Origin: Streptomyces sp. VRA16 Mangrove soil
GTDB taxonomy: Bacteria > Actinomycetota > Actinomycetes > Streptomycetales > Streptomycetaceae
Assembly: GCF_017377775.1 (NCBI RefSeq)
Contig: NZ_JAFVLN010000006.1
Coordinates: 1-64,000 of the forward strand
Length of the DNA stretch: 64,000 nt
Direction: 5' to 3'
Shown here: piece by piece, positions 16,847 through 25,759 of the stretch
Layout of the letters: each line of letters starts with the position of its first letter
Position numbering within the stretch: position 1 is the stretch's first letter
Translations under genes and position numbers: made by a program
The notes under the pieces: model-generated
Told to the model about the DNA's origin: nothing
What the model saw: only the letters and a program-made list of their open reading frames with translations
Database searches by the model: none

Positions 16847-18103
16847 TCACCCCGCGAAACCTGTGATCAGCCTGTCCACCGCCGCCGTGCCCGAGCTGTA
16901 GGTGGTCCCTCCGCCCAGCTCGGGCACGGCGGCTCCCCTCCCGGCCCCGAGTACCCCCTCCAGACCGGACACCAGGCGCATGACGTCGGTCTGCGGGCGC
17001 ACCACGAGGCGCAGGAAGCTGCTGGAGGAGCCGATCTTGTTGCCGCACTCGCGCACCAGCACCCCGTGCCGCTCCAGGAGGTGGTCGCGCAGCCGGGCCC
17101 CGTCGATGCCGTCCGGCAGCCGCACGTACAGGAAGTTGCCCTGCGACGGGTACACGGTCAGTCCCGGCAGCCGGGACAGGTGCCAGCGCATGTCCTGCCG
17201 GTCGCGGCACACCTGGCGGATGCTGTCGGCGTACTCCTGCCGGTGGTCGCGCAGCATGAACACCACGGTCTCGGCGAAGGAGTTGAGGTTCCACTTGGGC
17301 AGCGCGGCGCGGACGCGGCCGGCGAGGCCCGGGTTCGCGACCAGATAGCCGAACCGGATCCCGTGCAGCCCGAAGTTCTTGCCCAGACTGCGCAGGACGA
17401 TCACGTTGGGCCTAAGTGCCGCCTCCCGTACGACACTTGGGCCATCGACGCCGACCGCGCCGGCCGCGCCGACCGCGCTGTCGGCGCCGTCGGCGAAGTC
17501 CAGGAACGACTCGTCGACGACCACCAGGTCCAGATGGCGCAACTCGTCGATCAGCGTGAGCAGCGAGCGGCGCGGCAGCAGCCCGCCGTCGGGGTTGTTG
17601 GGGTTGCAGACCACCGCGACCCGCGAACCCCGTGCATGGATGAACTCCGCGTAGTCCGCCGGGTCCAGGGCGAACCCGTCACGCTCCGGCAGCGGGAACA
17701 TGTCGACCCGCTTGCCCGTCTCCATCGGCTGGTCCGTCCAGCGCCCGAACGTCGGCACGGGAACGGCCAGTGACTCCCGTACGAGCAAGTGGTCGATCCA
17801 CGTGATGAGTTCGGTCGAGCCGTTGCCCATCGCGACCGTCTGCGGGTTCAGACCGAGGACCTGGCAGAGCTCGGCGGTGATCGTCGCCGCGTCGCTCGGG
17901 TAGTACGTCAGGATCTCGTGCAGCCGCCCGCGCAGCGCGTCCAGCATCGCCGGCGTCGGGAAGTACGGGTTGCAGGGGATGCAGAAGTCGGTGACGGCGC
18001 CGCTCGCCCCGCCCGCCCCGGCCCGCGTGAGCTGGCCGTAGGAGGGGGAGTGGGCCGTGCTGCTCTGGAAGAGCGAGACGACGTTGGTCGCAGGGGTGCT
18101 CAT
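16847..18103 (-). CDS. PLP-dependent class I/II aminotransferase (HisC/CobD-like)
   Basis: Fold type I aminotransferase of 418 residues. The PLP Lys is in RSLGKNFGLHGIRFGY (near residue 238), the PLP Asp/Asn region in NPNNPDGG (near 170), and C-terminal Arg in FLRLVVRP binds the substrate carboxylate. The sequence resembles histidinol-phosphate aminotransferase and CobD decarboxylases, but biosynthetic role is open. ATG with GGAGG 7 nt upstream supports the start. An Ala/Gly/Val/Asp-rich insertion (about residues 208-224) sits in a surface loop before the PLP lysine. Its neighbours are sugar genes, so it looks inserted rather than functionally linked. Confidence 0.8.
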   Translation of the reverse strand: MSTPATNVVSLFQSSTAHSPSYGQLTRAGAGGASGAVTDFCIPCNPYFPTPAMLDALRGRLHEILTYYPSDAATITAELCQVLGLNPQTVAMGNGSTELITWIDHLLVRESLAVPVPTFGRWTDQPMETGKRVDMFPLPERDGFALDPADYAEFIHARGSRVAVVCNPNNPDGGLLPRRSLLTLIDELRHLDLVVVDESFLDFADGADSAVGAAGAVGVDGPSVVREAALRPNVIVLRSLGKNFGLHGIRFGYLVANPGLAGRVRAALPKWNLNSFAETVVFMLRDHRQEYADSIRQVCRDRQDMRWHLSRLPGLTVYPSQGNFLYVRLPDGIDGARLRDHLLERHGVLVRECGNKIGSSSSFLRLVVRPQTDVMRLVSGLEGVLGAGRGAAVPELGGGTTYSSGTAAVDRLITGFAG

Positions 18104-18184
18104 CGACTGCCTCCGCCCGTATCCGTGTGTCAGGAGGTACGGATACGGGCGGGGCGGCGTTCAACGCCTGTGGTGCGGGAGTGT

Positions 18185-19333
18185 TCAGGAGGCGCTGAAC
18201 GAGTGCACCGTCGTCGTCCGGTACGTCTCACCGGGCCGCAGCACGGTGGACGGGAATGACGGCTGGTTCGGGGAGTCCGGGAAGTGCTGGGTCTCCAGGC
18301 ACAGGCCGTCGCCCTGCCGGTAGGTGTGGCCCGACGGGCCGACCAGGGTGCCGTCGAGGAAGTTGCCCGAGTAGAACTGCAGGCCCGGCTGGTCGGTGGC
18401 GATCTTCAGGGTGCGGCCCGACTTCGGGTCGCGCAGCGTCGCGATGTGCTGCGGCTTGGCGGTGACGCCCTTGTCGAGGACGAAGTTGTGGTCGAAGCCC
18501 TTGGCGGTCACCAGCTGGGTGTGGCCGACCCGGATGTCCTTGCCGATGAGCTTGGACCGGGAGAAGTCGAAGGGGGTGCCCGCGACCTTCGCCAGTTCGC
18601 CGGTCGGGATGAGACCGGTGTCGGTGGGCGTGTAGCGGGAGGCGGCGATCGTCAGCTCGTGGTCGTAGATCGAGCCGCTGCCCTCGCCCGCGAGGTTGTA
18701 GTACGTGTGGTTGGTGAGGTTGACGACCGTCGCCTTGTCGGTCGTGGCCTCGTAGTCGATGCGCCAGTCGCCGGCCGACGTCAGCGTGAAGGTGACCTTG
18801 GTCTTCAGCGTGCCGGGGTAGCCCATCTCGCCGTCGACCGAGGTGTAGTACAGGTGCAGCCCGACGTCCGAGCCGGAGACGAAGCCCTCGATGTCGAAGA
18901 CCTTCGTGTTGAAGCCCTTGGCGCCGCCGTGCAGCGAGTTCACCCCGTCGTTCACGGAGAGCTGGTAGCTCTTGCCGTCGAGGGTGAACTGGCCCTTGGC
19001 GATGCGGTTTCCGTAGCGGCCGATGGTGGCGCCGAAGAAGGTGGTGCCGGCGACGTACGCGGCGATGTTGTCGTAGCCGAGGGAGACGTTCGCGTACCGG
19101 CCGTGCCGGTCGGGTATCTCCAGGGACTGGATGATGCCGCCGTAGGACAGGACCTTCAGCCGGGTCCCGCCGTTCTCCAGGCTCCACCGGTAGATCTTCG
19201 TGCCGTCGGCGAGCTTGCCGAAGAGCTCCTTGGAAGGGGCCTTGCGTCCGTGGGCCGATGCGGTGCCCGCGGCTGTCATGGCGATCCCGGCGGCGGCGGC
19301 CCCGGCCAGAACTGCACGTCTGCTCGTACTCAT
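18185..19333 (-). CDS. galM: Exported aldose 1-epimerase (mutarotase), Tat-type signal
   Basis: Interconverts alpha and beta anomers of galactose or other aldoses. I chose the ATG at 19333: GAGAG lies upstream and the protein then begins MSTSRRAVLAGAAAAG, a twin-arginine-like signal cleaved near ASA (about residue 26). Upstream in-frame codons would precede the signal. Catalytic residues: His in NLTNHTYYNL (near 205) and Glu in LETQHFPDSP (near 350). RYGNRI near 110 is also typical. At 382 residues it has normal length. It lies beside an exported beta-galactosidase and a sugar importer, so it may prepare galactose or arabinose for uptake. A second, cytosolic GalM is at 34436-35437. Confidence 0.92.
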   Translation of the reverse strand: MSTSRRAVLAGAAAAGIAMTAAGTASAHGRKAPSKELFGKLADGTKIYRWSLENGGTRLKVLSYGGIIQSLEIPDRHGRYANVSLGYDNIAAYVAGTTFFGATIGRYGNRIAKGQFTLDGKSYQLSVNDGVNSLHGGAKGFNTKVFDIEGFVSGSDVGLHLYYTSVDGEMGYPGTLKTKVTFTLTSAGDWRIDYEATTDKATVVNLTNHTYYNLAGEGSGSIYDHELTIAASRYTPTDTGLIPTGELAKVAGTPFDFSRSKLIGKDIRVGHTQLVTAKGFDHNFVLDKGVTAKPQHIATLRDPKSGRTLKIATDQPGLQFYSGNFLDGTLVGPSGHTYRQGDGLCLETQHFPDSPNQPSFPSTVLRPGETYRTTTVHSFSAS

Positions 19334-19413
19334 GAAGCGGCTCTCCAGTCGACGAAGGTGCGGTGAGGGTGCCCGGTCCACGGGCGCGCCCGTGGACCGG
19401 TCGTGCAGGGGTG

Positions 19414-19455
19414 CGCCCCGTCGGGGCGCGGGGAACTGCGCGAGCAACCACGACG
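19414..19455 (+). repeat. Dispersed Streptomyces intergenic repeat, copy 2
   Basis: Contains GCGCGGGGAACTGCGCGAGC followed by AACCACGACG, preceded by a GCCCCGTCGGGGC hairpin. It lies in the 192-base gap between the ABC permease stop and the galM start. Confidence 0.75.
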
Positions 19456-19525
19456 CGGCCGAGGCCGGGGGACGGCCCGACCGGGTTCCCGGACGAGCCG
19501 TCCGCCCGGGGTCCGGGCGGAGCGT

Positions 19526-20779
19526 CTAGCGCCCGCCCCTGCGCTTGTTCCAGACGTCGAAGCCGACCGCGGCGAGCAGGGCCAGGCCCTTGATCACCGA
19601 CTGCCAGTCGGAGCCGACACCCAGCAGGTTCATGCCGTTGTTCAGCACGCCGAGGACCAGACCGCCGATGATCGCGCCGAGCACGGTGCCGACACCGCCG
19701 CTCATGGACGCGCCGCCGATGAACGACGCGGCGATGGCCTCCAGCTCGAAGTTGAGGCCGGCCTTCGGCGAGGCCGCGTTCAGCCGGGCGGCGACCACCA
19801 GACCGGCCAGGGCCGCGAGCACGCCCATGTTCAGGAAGACGTAGAAGGTGACCTTCTTGTCCTTCACGCCGGACAGCTTCGCCGCCGGCAGGTTGCCGCC
19901 GATGGCGTAGATGTGGCGGCCGAAGACCGAGTTGCGCATCAGGTAGCCGTAGCCGACGACCAGGGCGCCCAGGATGAGCAGCACGATCGGCACACCCTTG
20001 TAGCTGGCGAGCAGCAGGGTGACCACGGCGATGGCCGCGACGATCGCGATCAGCTTCAGGATGAACAGGTTGCGCGGCACCACGTCGAGCGAGAACTCGC
20101 TCTGCCGGCGCCGGTCGCGCACCTCCTGCCAGACCACCGAGGCGGCGAGCAGGATGCCGAACAGCAGGGTGAGGTTGTGGTAGTTGGTGTTCGGGCCGAC
20201 CTCCGGCAGGAAGCCGTTGCCCAGGTCACCGATGCTGGACGGGAACGGGCCGAGGGTCTGCCCCTTGAGCAGGATCTCGGTGAGACCGCGCCACACCAGC
20301 ATGCCGGCCAGCGTCACGATGAACGACGGTATGCCGCCGTACGCGATCAGATAGCCCTGCACCGCGCCGGCCGCGCCGCCCATCACCAGGCAGACGATCA
20401 GGGCGATCGGCCAGGAGACGTCGTTGTTGACCATCAGCACGGCGGCCGTCGAGCCGACGAACGCCGTCAGCGAACCGACCGACAGGTCGATGTGGCCCGC
20501 GATGATCACCAGCATCATGCCGATCGCGAGGATCAGCACGTACGAGTTCTGCAGCACCAGGTTGGAGACGTTGTGCGGGGTGATCAGGGTGCCGTCGGTC
20601 CACACGGCGAACACCGCGATGAGCAGGCCGAGCGCGATCAGCATGCCGTACTGGCGCATGTTGCGGCGCAGACCTTCGACAACCAGGCCGCCGAGCCCGA
20701 GCAGCCCGCCCTCCGCGCTCGCGCCCGAGCCCTTGCCCGGCGGGGCCGCCGCCGGGGTCTTCGTCACGTCCGTACTCAT
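19526..20779 (-). CDS. Sugar ABC transporter permease, GguB/XylH/MmsB family
   Basis: Inner-membrane permease of a carbohydrate uptake (CUT2) importer. The ATG at 20779 overlaps the ATPase stop by 4 bases (ATGA), showing translational coupling, so I prefer it over longer upstream reading. About 10 hydrophobic segments are visible in 417 residues. The family word IIAGHIDLSVGSL (near residue 100) and the EAIAASFIGGASMSGG region (near 340) are present. An 80-residue hydrophilic loop (SIGDLGNGFLPEVGP to EFSLDVVPRN) before the middle is usual in the GguB/MmsB branch. Partners are the ATPase and binding protein just upstream. Confidence 0.95.
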   Translation of the reverse strand: MSTDVTKTPAAAPPGKGSGASAEGGLLGLGGLVVEGLRRNMRQYGMLIALGLLIAVFAVWTDGTLITPHNVSNLVLQNSYVLILAIGMMLVIIAGHIDLSVGSLTAFVGSTAAVLMVNNDVSWPIALIVCLVMGGAAGAVQGYLIAYGGIPSFIVTLAGMLVWRGLTEILLKGQTLGPFPSSIGDLGNGFLPEVGPNTNYHNLTLLFGILLAASVVWQEVRDRRRQSEFSLDVVPRNLFILKLIAIVAAIAVVTLLLASYKGVPIVLLILGALVVGYGYLMRNSVFGRHIYAIGGNLPAAKLSGVKDKKVTFYVFLNMGVLAALAGLVVAARLNAASPKAGLNFELEAIAASFIGGASMSGGVGTVLGAIIGGLVLGVLNNGMNLLGVGSDWQSVIKGLALLAAVGFDVWNKRRGGR

Positions 20780-22326
20780 CGCGCTACCTCTTTGTCCTTC
20801 GTCATCAGGCGCATCAGCGATTCCTGCGTCGCCTCGCCGCGCGGCACCTCGCCGGTCAGGCGGCCCGCGGCCATCGTGTAGATGCGGTCGCACATGCCGA
20901 GCAGCTCGGGCAGCTCGGAGGAGATGAAGACCACCGCCTTGCCCTGGGCGGCGAGCTTGTCGATGACCGTGTAGATCTCGTACTTGGCACCGACGTCGAT
21001 CCCGCGCGTCGGCTCGTCCAGGATCAGCACATCCGGACCCGCGAAGATCCACTTGCTGAGGACGACCTTCTGCTGGTTGCCGCCCGACAGCTTGCCCGCC
21101 GGTTCGAAGACCGTCGGAGCCTTGATGTTCATGGACTTGCGGTACTCCTCGGCGACCTGCCGCTCCTCGTGCTCGTCGACGATGCCGCGGTTCGCGACCT
21201 TGCCCAGCGCCGCCAGCGAGATGTTGCGGTTGATGGTGTCGATGAGGTTGAGGCCGTAGTGCTTGCGGTCCTCGGTCGCGTACGCGATCCCGTGCCCGAC
21301 CGCCTCGGAGACCGTCTTGGTACGGATCTCCGTGCCGTCCTTGAGGACCGTGCCGCCCGCGTACCGGCCGTACGTGCGCCCGAAGACGCTCATCGCCAGC
21401 TCGGTGCGGCCCGCGCCCATCAGGCCCGCGATGCCCACGATCTCGCCCCGCCGCACGTGCAGCGAGACGTCGTCGACGACCTTGCGCTCCTGGTCGATGG
21501 GGTGGTGCACCGTCCAGCCGCGGATCTCCAGGGCGGGCGCCGCGCCGGCCTCGGCGTGGTGCGGGGTGCGGTCGGGGAAACGGTGGTCCAGGTCCCGGCC
21601 GACCATCCCCGAGATGATCCGGTCCTCGGTGGTCTCCGGCGCCTTCACATCCAGGGTCTCGACGGTGTGCCCGTCGCGGATGATCGTGACCGAGTCGGCG
21701 ACCTTGCGGATCTCGTTGAGCTTGTGGGAGATGATGATCGAGGTGATGCCCTGGTTCTTCAACTCCAGGATGAGATCGAGGAGTTTGTCGGAGTCCTCGT
21801 CGTTGAGCGCCGCCGTCGGCTCGTCCAGGATGAGCAGCTTCACCTCCTTGGAGAGCGCCTTGGCGATCTCCACGAGCTGCTGCTTGCCCACACCGATGTC
21901 GGCGACCGCGGTGTTCGGGTTCTCGTCCAGACCCACGCGGCGCAGCTGGCGCGTCGCGTGGCCGAGGGTCTCGTGCCAGTTGATGAGCCCGCGCGAGGCG
22001 TGCTCGTTGCCGAGGAACATGTTCTCGGCGATCGAGAGGTACGGCACCAGGGCGAGCTCCTGGTGGATGATGACGATGCCGCGCTTCTCGCTGGCGTTGA
22101 TGTCCTTGAACTGGCAGGGCTGACCCTCGAAGAGGATCTCGCCCTCGTAACTTCCGTGCGGGTGGACGCCGGAGAGCACCTTCATCAAGGTGGACTTTCC
22201 GGCGCCGTTCTCCCCGCAGATGGCGTGGACCTCGCCCGGGCGGACGCTCAGGGAGACGTCCGACAGCGCCTTGACGCCCGGGAAGGTCTTGACGATCGAG
22301 CGCATTTCCAGGACGGGTCCCGCCAT
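20776..22326 (-). CDS. Sugar ABC transporter ATPase with two nucleotide-binding domains, GguA/XylG/MmsA family
   Basis: Energises the CUT2 sugar importer. ATG at 22326 follows GAAGGG with 8-nt spacing; a TTG at 22341 is possible but would overlap that site. NBD1 has Walker A GENGAGKST (near residue 36), signature GVGKQQLVEIAKAL (near 145) and Walker B LLILDEPTAAL. NBD2 begins near 260, with the usual degenerate P-loop GLMGAGRTEL, then SGGNQQKVVLSKWI and LILDEPTRGIDVG. Length 516 is standard. It lies between the binding protein and permease genes. Confidence 0.95.
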   Translation of the reverse strand: MAGPVLEMRSIVKTFPGVKALSDVSLSVRPGEVHAICGENGAGKSTLMKVLSGVHPHGSYEGEILFEGQPCQFKDINASEKRGIVIIHQELALVPYLSIAENMFLGNEHASRGLINWHETLGHATRQLRRVGLDENPNTAVADIGVGKQQLVEIAKALSKEVKLLILDEPTAALNDEDSDKLLDLILELKNQGITSIIISHKLNEIRKVADSVTIIRDGHTVETLDVKAPETTEDRIISGMVGRDLDHRFPDRTPHHAEAGAAPALEIRGWTVHHPIDQERKVVDDVSLHVRRGEIVGIAGLMGAGRTELAMSVFGRTYGRYAGGTVLKDGTEIRTKTVSEAVGHGIAYATEDRKHYGLNLIDTINRNISLAALGKVANRGIVDEHEERQVAEEYRKSMNIKAPTVFEPAGKLSGGNQQKVVLSKWIFAGPDVLILDEPTRGIDVGAKYEIYTVIDKLAAQGKAVVFISSELPELLGMCDRIYTMAAGRLTGEVPRGEATQESLMRLMTKDKEVAR

Positions 22327-22378
22327 GGTCGTGCCCTTCAACTAGTGTGCGGAGACGGTCGGTTGGCGTGCCGTCGAC

Positions 22379-23494
22379 TTACTTCAGGCCGATCTCGGAC
22401 TTGGTGTAGTAGCCGCTGTCGACGAGCTCCTTCTGGACGTTGTCCTTGGTGACCGCGACCGGCTGGAGCAGGTACGCCGGGACGACCTTGGCGCCGTTGT
22501 CGTACGTCTTGGTGTCGTTGGTCTCCGGCGTCTTCTTGTTCAGCACGTCGTCGACCATGGTCACGGCCTGCTTGGCGAGCTGGCGCGTGTCCTTGTAGAC
22601 CGTCGAGTACTGCTCGCCCGCGAGGATCGACTTCACCGAGGCGACCTCGGCGTCCTGACCGGAGACGGCCGGCAGCGGCTTCGACTTGGAGCCGTAACCG
22701 TCGGACTTCAGGGCCGAGATGATGCCGATCGAGATGCCGTCGTACGGCGAGAGCACCGCGTCGACGCGGGCGCTGGAGTACGTCGAGGTCAGGATGTCGT
22801 CCATGCGCTTCTGCGCGGTGGCGCCGTCCCAGCGCAACGTGGTGACCTGGTTCATCTTGGTCTGGCCGGACTTCACGACGAGCTGCTTCTTGTCGATGTA
22901 GGGCTGGAGCACCTTCATCGCGCCGTTGAAGAAGTACTTGGTGTTGTTGTCGTCGTTGGAGCCGGCGAACAGCTCGATGTTGAACGGGCCCTTCTTGCCG
23001 TTCGACAGGCCCAGCTTGTCGACGAGGGAGGTGGCCTGGAGCTCGCCGACCTTCTCGTTGTCGAACGTCGCGTAGTAGTCGACGTTCTTGGAGTCCAGGA
23101 TGAGGCGGTCGTAGGCGATGACCGGAATGCCCGCGTCGTGCGCCTCCTGGAGGACGTTCGTCAGCGACTTGTTGTCGATCGCCGCGATGACCAGCGCCGA
23201 GACGCCCTGCGTGATCATGTTCTCGATCTGCGAGACCTGCTGGTCGGGGTCGTCCTCACCGAAGACCAGCTTGGTCTTGTAGCCCTTCGCCTTCAGCGAC
23301 TTGACGACGTTGTTGCCGTCCGCGATCCAGCGCTCCGAGGACTTGGTCGGCATCGCGATACCGACGGTGGACCCCTTGCTGCTGCCCTTGTTCTCGTTGC
23401 TGCCGCCCTTGCTGTCCTGGCCGCAGGCGGTCAGGGACAGGGCGAGGGTGGCGGTCGCGGCTATCGCGGTGAGGGCGGCTCGGCGGTTTCGCAT
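22379..23494 (-). CDS. Sugar ABC transporter substrate-binding lipoprotein, ChvE/XylF type
   Basis: Captures monosaccharide outside the membrane for the adjacent importer. Residues 1-24 form a lipoprotein signal with lipobox LTAC|G; a Gly/Ser/Asn/Lys linker follows. The type I periplasmic-binding fold is recognisable: VGIAMPTKSSERWIADG near 45, SALVIAAIDNKSL near 105, IPVIAYDRLI near 125 and SGQDAEVASVKSIL near 285. Of three nearby ATG codons the one at 23494 has the best spacing (9 nt) from AAGG. The fold is close to ChvE/XylF proteins for arabinose, galactose, glucose or xylose; neighbouring arabinan and galactoside enzymes favour the first two. Confidence 0.93.
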   Translation of the reverse strand: MRNRRAALTAIAATATLALSLTACGQDSKGGSNENKGSSKGSTVGIAMPTKSSERWIADGNNVVKSLKAKGYKTKLVFGEDDPDQQVSQIENMITQGVSALVIAAIDNKSLTNVLQEAHDAGIPVIAYDRLILDSKNVDYYATFDNEKVGELQATSLVDKLGLSNGKKGPFNIELFAGSNDDNNTKYFFNGAMKVLQPYIDKKQLVVKSGQTKMNQVTTLRWDGATAQKRMDDILTSTYSSARVDAVLSPYDGISIGIISALKSDGYGSKSKPLPAVSGQDAEVASVKSILAGEQYSTVYKDTRQLAKQAVTMVDDVLNKKTPETNDTKTYDNGAKVVPAYLLQPVAVTKDNVQKELVDSGYYTKSEIGLK

Positions 23495-23632
23495 GGTCAT
23501 CATCCTTGATGTGTGTGTGCGAGCTCGGTCGGAGGTGCGAAGTCGCTGATGCGGGAAGGGAATTGACCGAGTGAAGGTGTGTCGGATTGTGCGCGGCTCT
23601 GTTGTGTGCTGTGAAGTTGTGTTTCCGGAACG

Positions 23633-24610
23633 TTATTCGCCCGTGTCGAACCGCTTGAGATCGCCGGGCAGCCGGGATCCGAGCGGGGACATCCCGCCGG
23701 CCGCTCCGTGCCGCTCCAGCAGGTCGAGCGCGAGCCGGCCCCGGCGCACCCGCTCGCGCGCGGTGTCGAGCGTGACGTCGCGCAGCTGGGCCCCGTACGG
23801 GTAGATCGAGGGCGCCTTGGCGAGCCCGAACTTGAGGTACAACGGGGCCCCGCGGCGCACGAGTTCGGCGATCTCGTACATCCGGACATAGCCGCCGAGG
23901 TCGTCAGGAGCCTCGACATACATGTCCATGGGGGCACCCGACACCCGCCGGATCTCCGTGAGATGAGCGAGCGTCAGATCGCTGGGCACATTGAGCGAAT
24001 CGGCGCCGAGCATCTCGTACACGGCGTACGAGGCCGGGTTCACGGGCCCGATGAGCGCGGAGACCTTGAGGGTGGTGTCGGCGGGGATGATGCCCCGCAC
24101 GCGCGCCCGGTGCAGCGTCCACAGCACGCCCTCGTCGGCGACGAGCAGGCACTTGACGCCCAACTCCGTTGCGCGGACGGCGTCTTCGACACATCCGGCG
24201 ACGGCGTCGTGGCCGCGCGACCGCAGTCCGGCGCCGCCGGAGTCGGTGCGCACGGAGGCGCCGGTGTCCCAGGTGCCGCGCGGCCCGGTGAACAGGCACA
24301 GCTCGATGTCGCGTTCGGCGGTCGCCTCGACCATCTCCTGGATCTCGGCGTCCCGCAGCATCCAGATGCCGCTGCCCTGGCTGATCCGGTGGATGGGGAC
24401 GTCGAGCCGAGAGGCTTCCTTGAGCACGACACCGACGGCCTCGGGCCCCTCGACGGACGGAATCTCGACACGCCAGGTGCCGCCGTCGGGGAAGGTGTGC
24501 GAGGAGGTGTCGGCCGGGTCCTGCGCCGGGGCGGAGAGCCCGAGGGCGGAGAGGGCGGGTTCGCCGGGGAGGCGGGGGGAGTCGGTCACGCGAGTTTCCT
24601 TTACGCTCAT
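23633..24610 (-). CDS. Uncharacterised U32-like TIM-barrel protein
   Basis: I do not recognise a precise family. The 325-residue sequence alternates beta strands and helices like a TIM barrel, and its C-terminal half (LKVSALIGPVNPASYAVYEM, SDLTLAHLTEIRRVSGAP, DMYVEAPDDL) resembles U32-peptidase-like proteins. No protease motif or metal site is clear; acidic residues end the putative strands. The 5' end up to about residue 40 is poorly structured. A GTTCGA-type palindrome lies 5 bases upstream of the ATG. It is between a sugar importer and a zinc dehydrogenase/dehydratase pair, so a role in sugar-acid catabolism is the best guess. Confidence 0.6.
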   Translation of the reverse strand: MSVKETRVTDSPRLPGEPALSALGLSAPAQDPADTSSHTFPDGGTWRVEIPSVEGPEAVGVVLKEASRLDVPIHRISQGSGIWMLRDAEIQEMVEATAERDIELCLFTGPRGTWDTGASVRTDSGGAGLRSRGHDAVAGCVEDAVRATELGVKCLLVADEGVLWTLHRARVRGIIPADTTLKVSALIGPVNPASYAVYEMLGADSLNVPSDLTLAHLTEIRRVSGAPMDMYVEAPDDLGGYVRMYEIAELVRRGAPLYLKFGLAKAPSIYPYGAQLRDVTLDTARERVRRGRLALDLLERHGAAGGMSPLGSRLPGDLKRFDTGE

Positions 24611-24614
24611 CACG

Positions 24615-24630
24615 GTTCGAGATTTCGAAC
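24615..24630. promoter_or_regulatory. GTTCGA-type palindromic operator, site 1
   Basis: GTTCGAGATTTCGAAC is a 16-bp inverted repeat with one mismatch. It lies directly upstream of the minus-strand TIM-barrel gene (ATG at 24610). Similar half-sites occur at 26936-26962 before the dehydratase gene, so one regulator, not encoded nearby, may control both. Confidence 0.55.
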
Positions 24631-24655
24631 GCAGGTCGGGCGAAGTCGCGGCCAG

Positions 24656-24689
24656 GAGCGCGGGGAACGGGGCGACCAGCCACGACGAA
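24656..24689 (+). repeat. Dispersed Streptomyces intergenic repeat, copy 3
   Basis: GCGCGGGGAACGGGGCGACC followed by AGCCACGACGA, a diverged copy of the element at 12091-12121 and 19414-19455. It lies in the gap between the dehydrogenase stop (24755) and the TIM-barrel gene start. Confidence 0.65.
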
Positions 24690-24754
24690 ACCGGTGGCCG
24701 CTCACGCAGTCGCACTCCTGCGGCGAAGGGGAACGAGGGGCGAAGCCCCGAAAG

Positions 24755-25759
24755 CTAAGGCCGCAACAGAACCTTCCCCACCTTCGGATCCCCGGCCCCC
24801 ACCCACTCGATGGCCTCGTCGAACCGTTCCAGCGGCACCTCGTGCGTCACGAGCGGCATCGGATCGAGCAACCCCGCCCCGAACATCCGCACCGCGTGCG
24901 CCCATGCGTCCGGCGCGGCCCCGAACACGGTCTGCACCTCCAGCTGCCGCACCACGAGATCCGTCGGGTCGAGCCCGTCGGCCCCGGCCGCCGGGATCCC
25001 GGTGAGCACGAGCCGCCCGCCGCGCCGCAGCAGCGCGGCCGCCGTGCGCGCGGCGGATGCGGACCCCGCGGTCTCGATCACGACGTCGAAGTCGTCCGGC
25101 AGTTCCTCGGTACGCAGCTTGAAATCACTCGCCCCGAACTGCCGTGCCATGGCGGCCCGTTCGTCCCGCGAGCCGACCACGAGCAGCTCGGCCGGTGAGG
25201 CCGCCGCCAGGAACTGCACCGCGAACATCCCGAGCGTCCCGGTGCCCACGACGGCGACCCGCTGACCCGGCAGGGCCTGGGCCTTCAGCGCGGCGGCGGC
25301 GATGCACGCGGCCGGCTCAAGGAGCGCCGCGGCCGTCAGATCGGCGTCGTCGGGCAGCACGTGGAGCAGCCGCGCCGGCAGTGTCAGCGTCGTGGCCATC
25401 GCGCCCGGCTGGGTGAACCCGGTCTCCTCGTACCCGGCGGTGCACAACGTGGTCTCACCGGCGTGGCACCGGTCGCAGACCTGGCAGTTGCGGAACCCCT
25501 CGCCGACGACCTTCCGTCCGACGAGCGAGGCCGGAACGTCGTCCCCGACCGCCTCCACGACCCCGGACCACTCGTGGCCCGGCGTCAGCGGATAACGGAC
25601 GTACCCCTCGGGCCGGTTGCCCTGGTACACCTCGCGGTCGGATCCGCAGATCCCCACCGCGTGCACCTTCACCAGCGCCTGGCCCGCCCCGGGCGCCACC
25701 GGCTCGTGCGCGACGAGCCGGTGCTGCCCGGGGGAGTCGATCACGACGGCGCTGCTCAC
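24755..25759 (-). CDS. Zinc-dependent medium-chain alcohol/polyol dehydrogenase
   Basis: Predicted NAD(P)-dependent oxidation of a sugar, polyol or sugar-acid hydroxyl. The GTG at 25759 overlaps the upstream dehydratase stop by 4 bases, supporting this start. Catalytic zinc ligands: Cys in GICGSDREVY (near residue 37) and His-Glu in GHEWSGVVE (near 60). Structural zinc cysteines are in CQVCDRCHAGETTLC (near 92-106). The Rossmann motif is VVGTGTLGMFAVQF (near 170). It resembles L-threonine/L-iditol dehydrogenases. It is co-transcribed with a sugar-acid dehydratase, so it probably oxidises an aldose or a dehydratase product. Substrate is unknown. Confidence 0.88.
   Translation of the reverse strand: MSSAVVIDSPGQHRLVAHEPVAPGAGQALVKVHAVGICGSDREVYQGNRPEGYVRYPLTPGHEWSGVVEAVGDDVPASLVGRKVVGEGFRNCQVCDRCHAGETTLCTAGYEETGFTQPGAMATTLTLPARLLHVLPDDADLTAAALLEPAACIAAAALKAQALPGQRVAVVGTGTLGMFAVQFLAAASPAELLVVGSRDERAAMARQFGASDFKLRTEELPDDFDVVIETAGSASAARTAAALLRRGGRLVLTGIPAAGADGLDPTDLVVRQLEVQTVFGAAPDAWAHAVRMFGAGLLDPMPLVTHEVPLERFDEAIEWVGAGDPKVGKVLLRP

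Noticed and set aside
16847..18103. Aminotransferase as part of the NRPS cluster
   Set aside because: It is 5 kb away on the other strand with transporter, regulator and glycosidase genes between.
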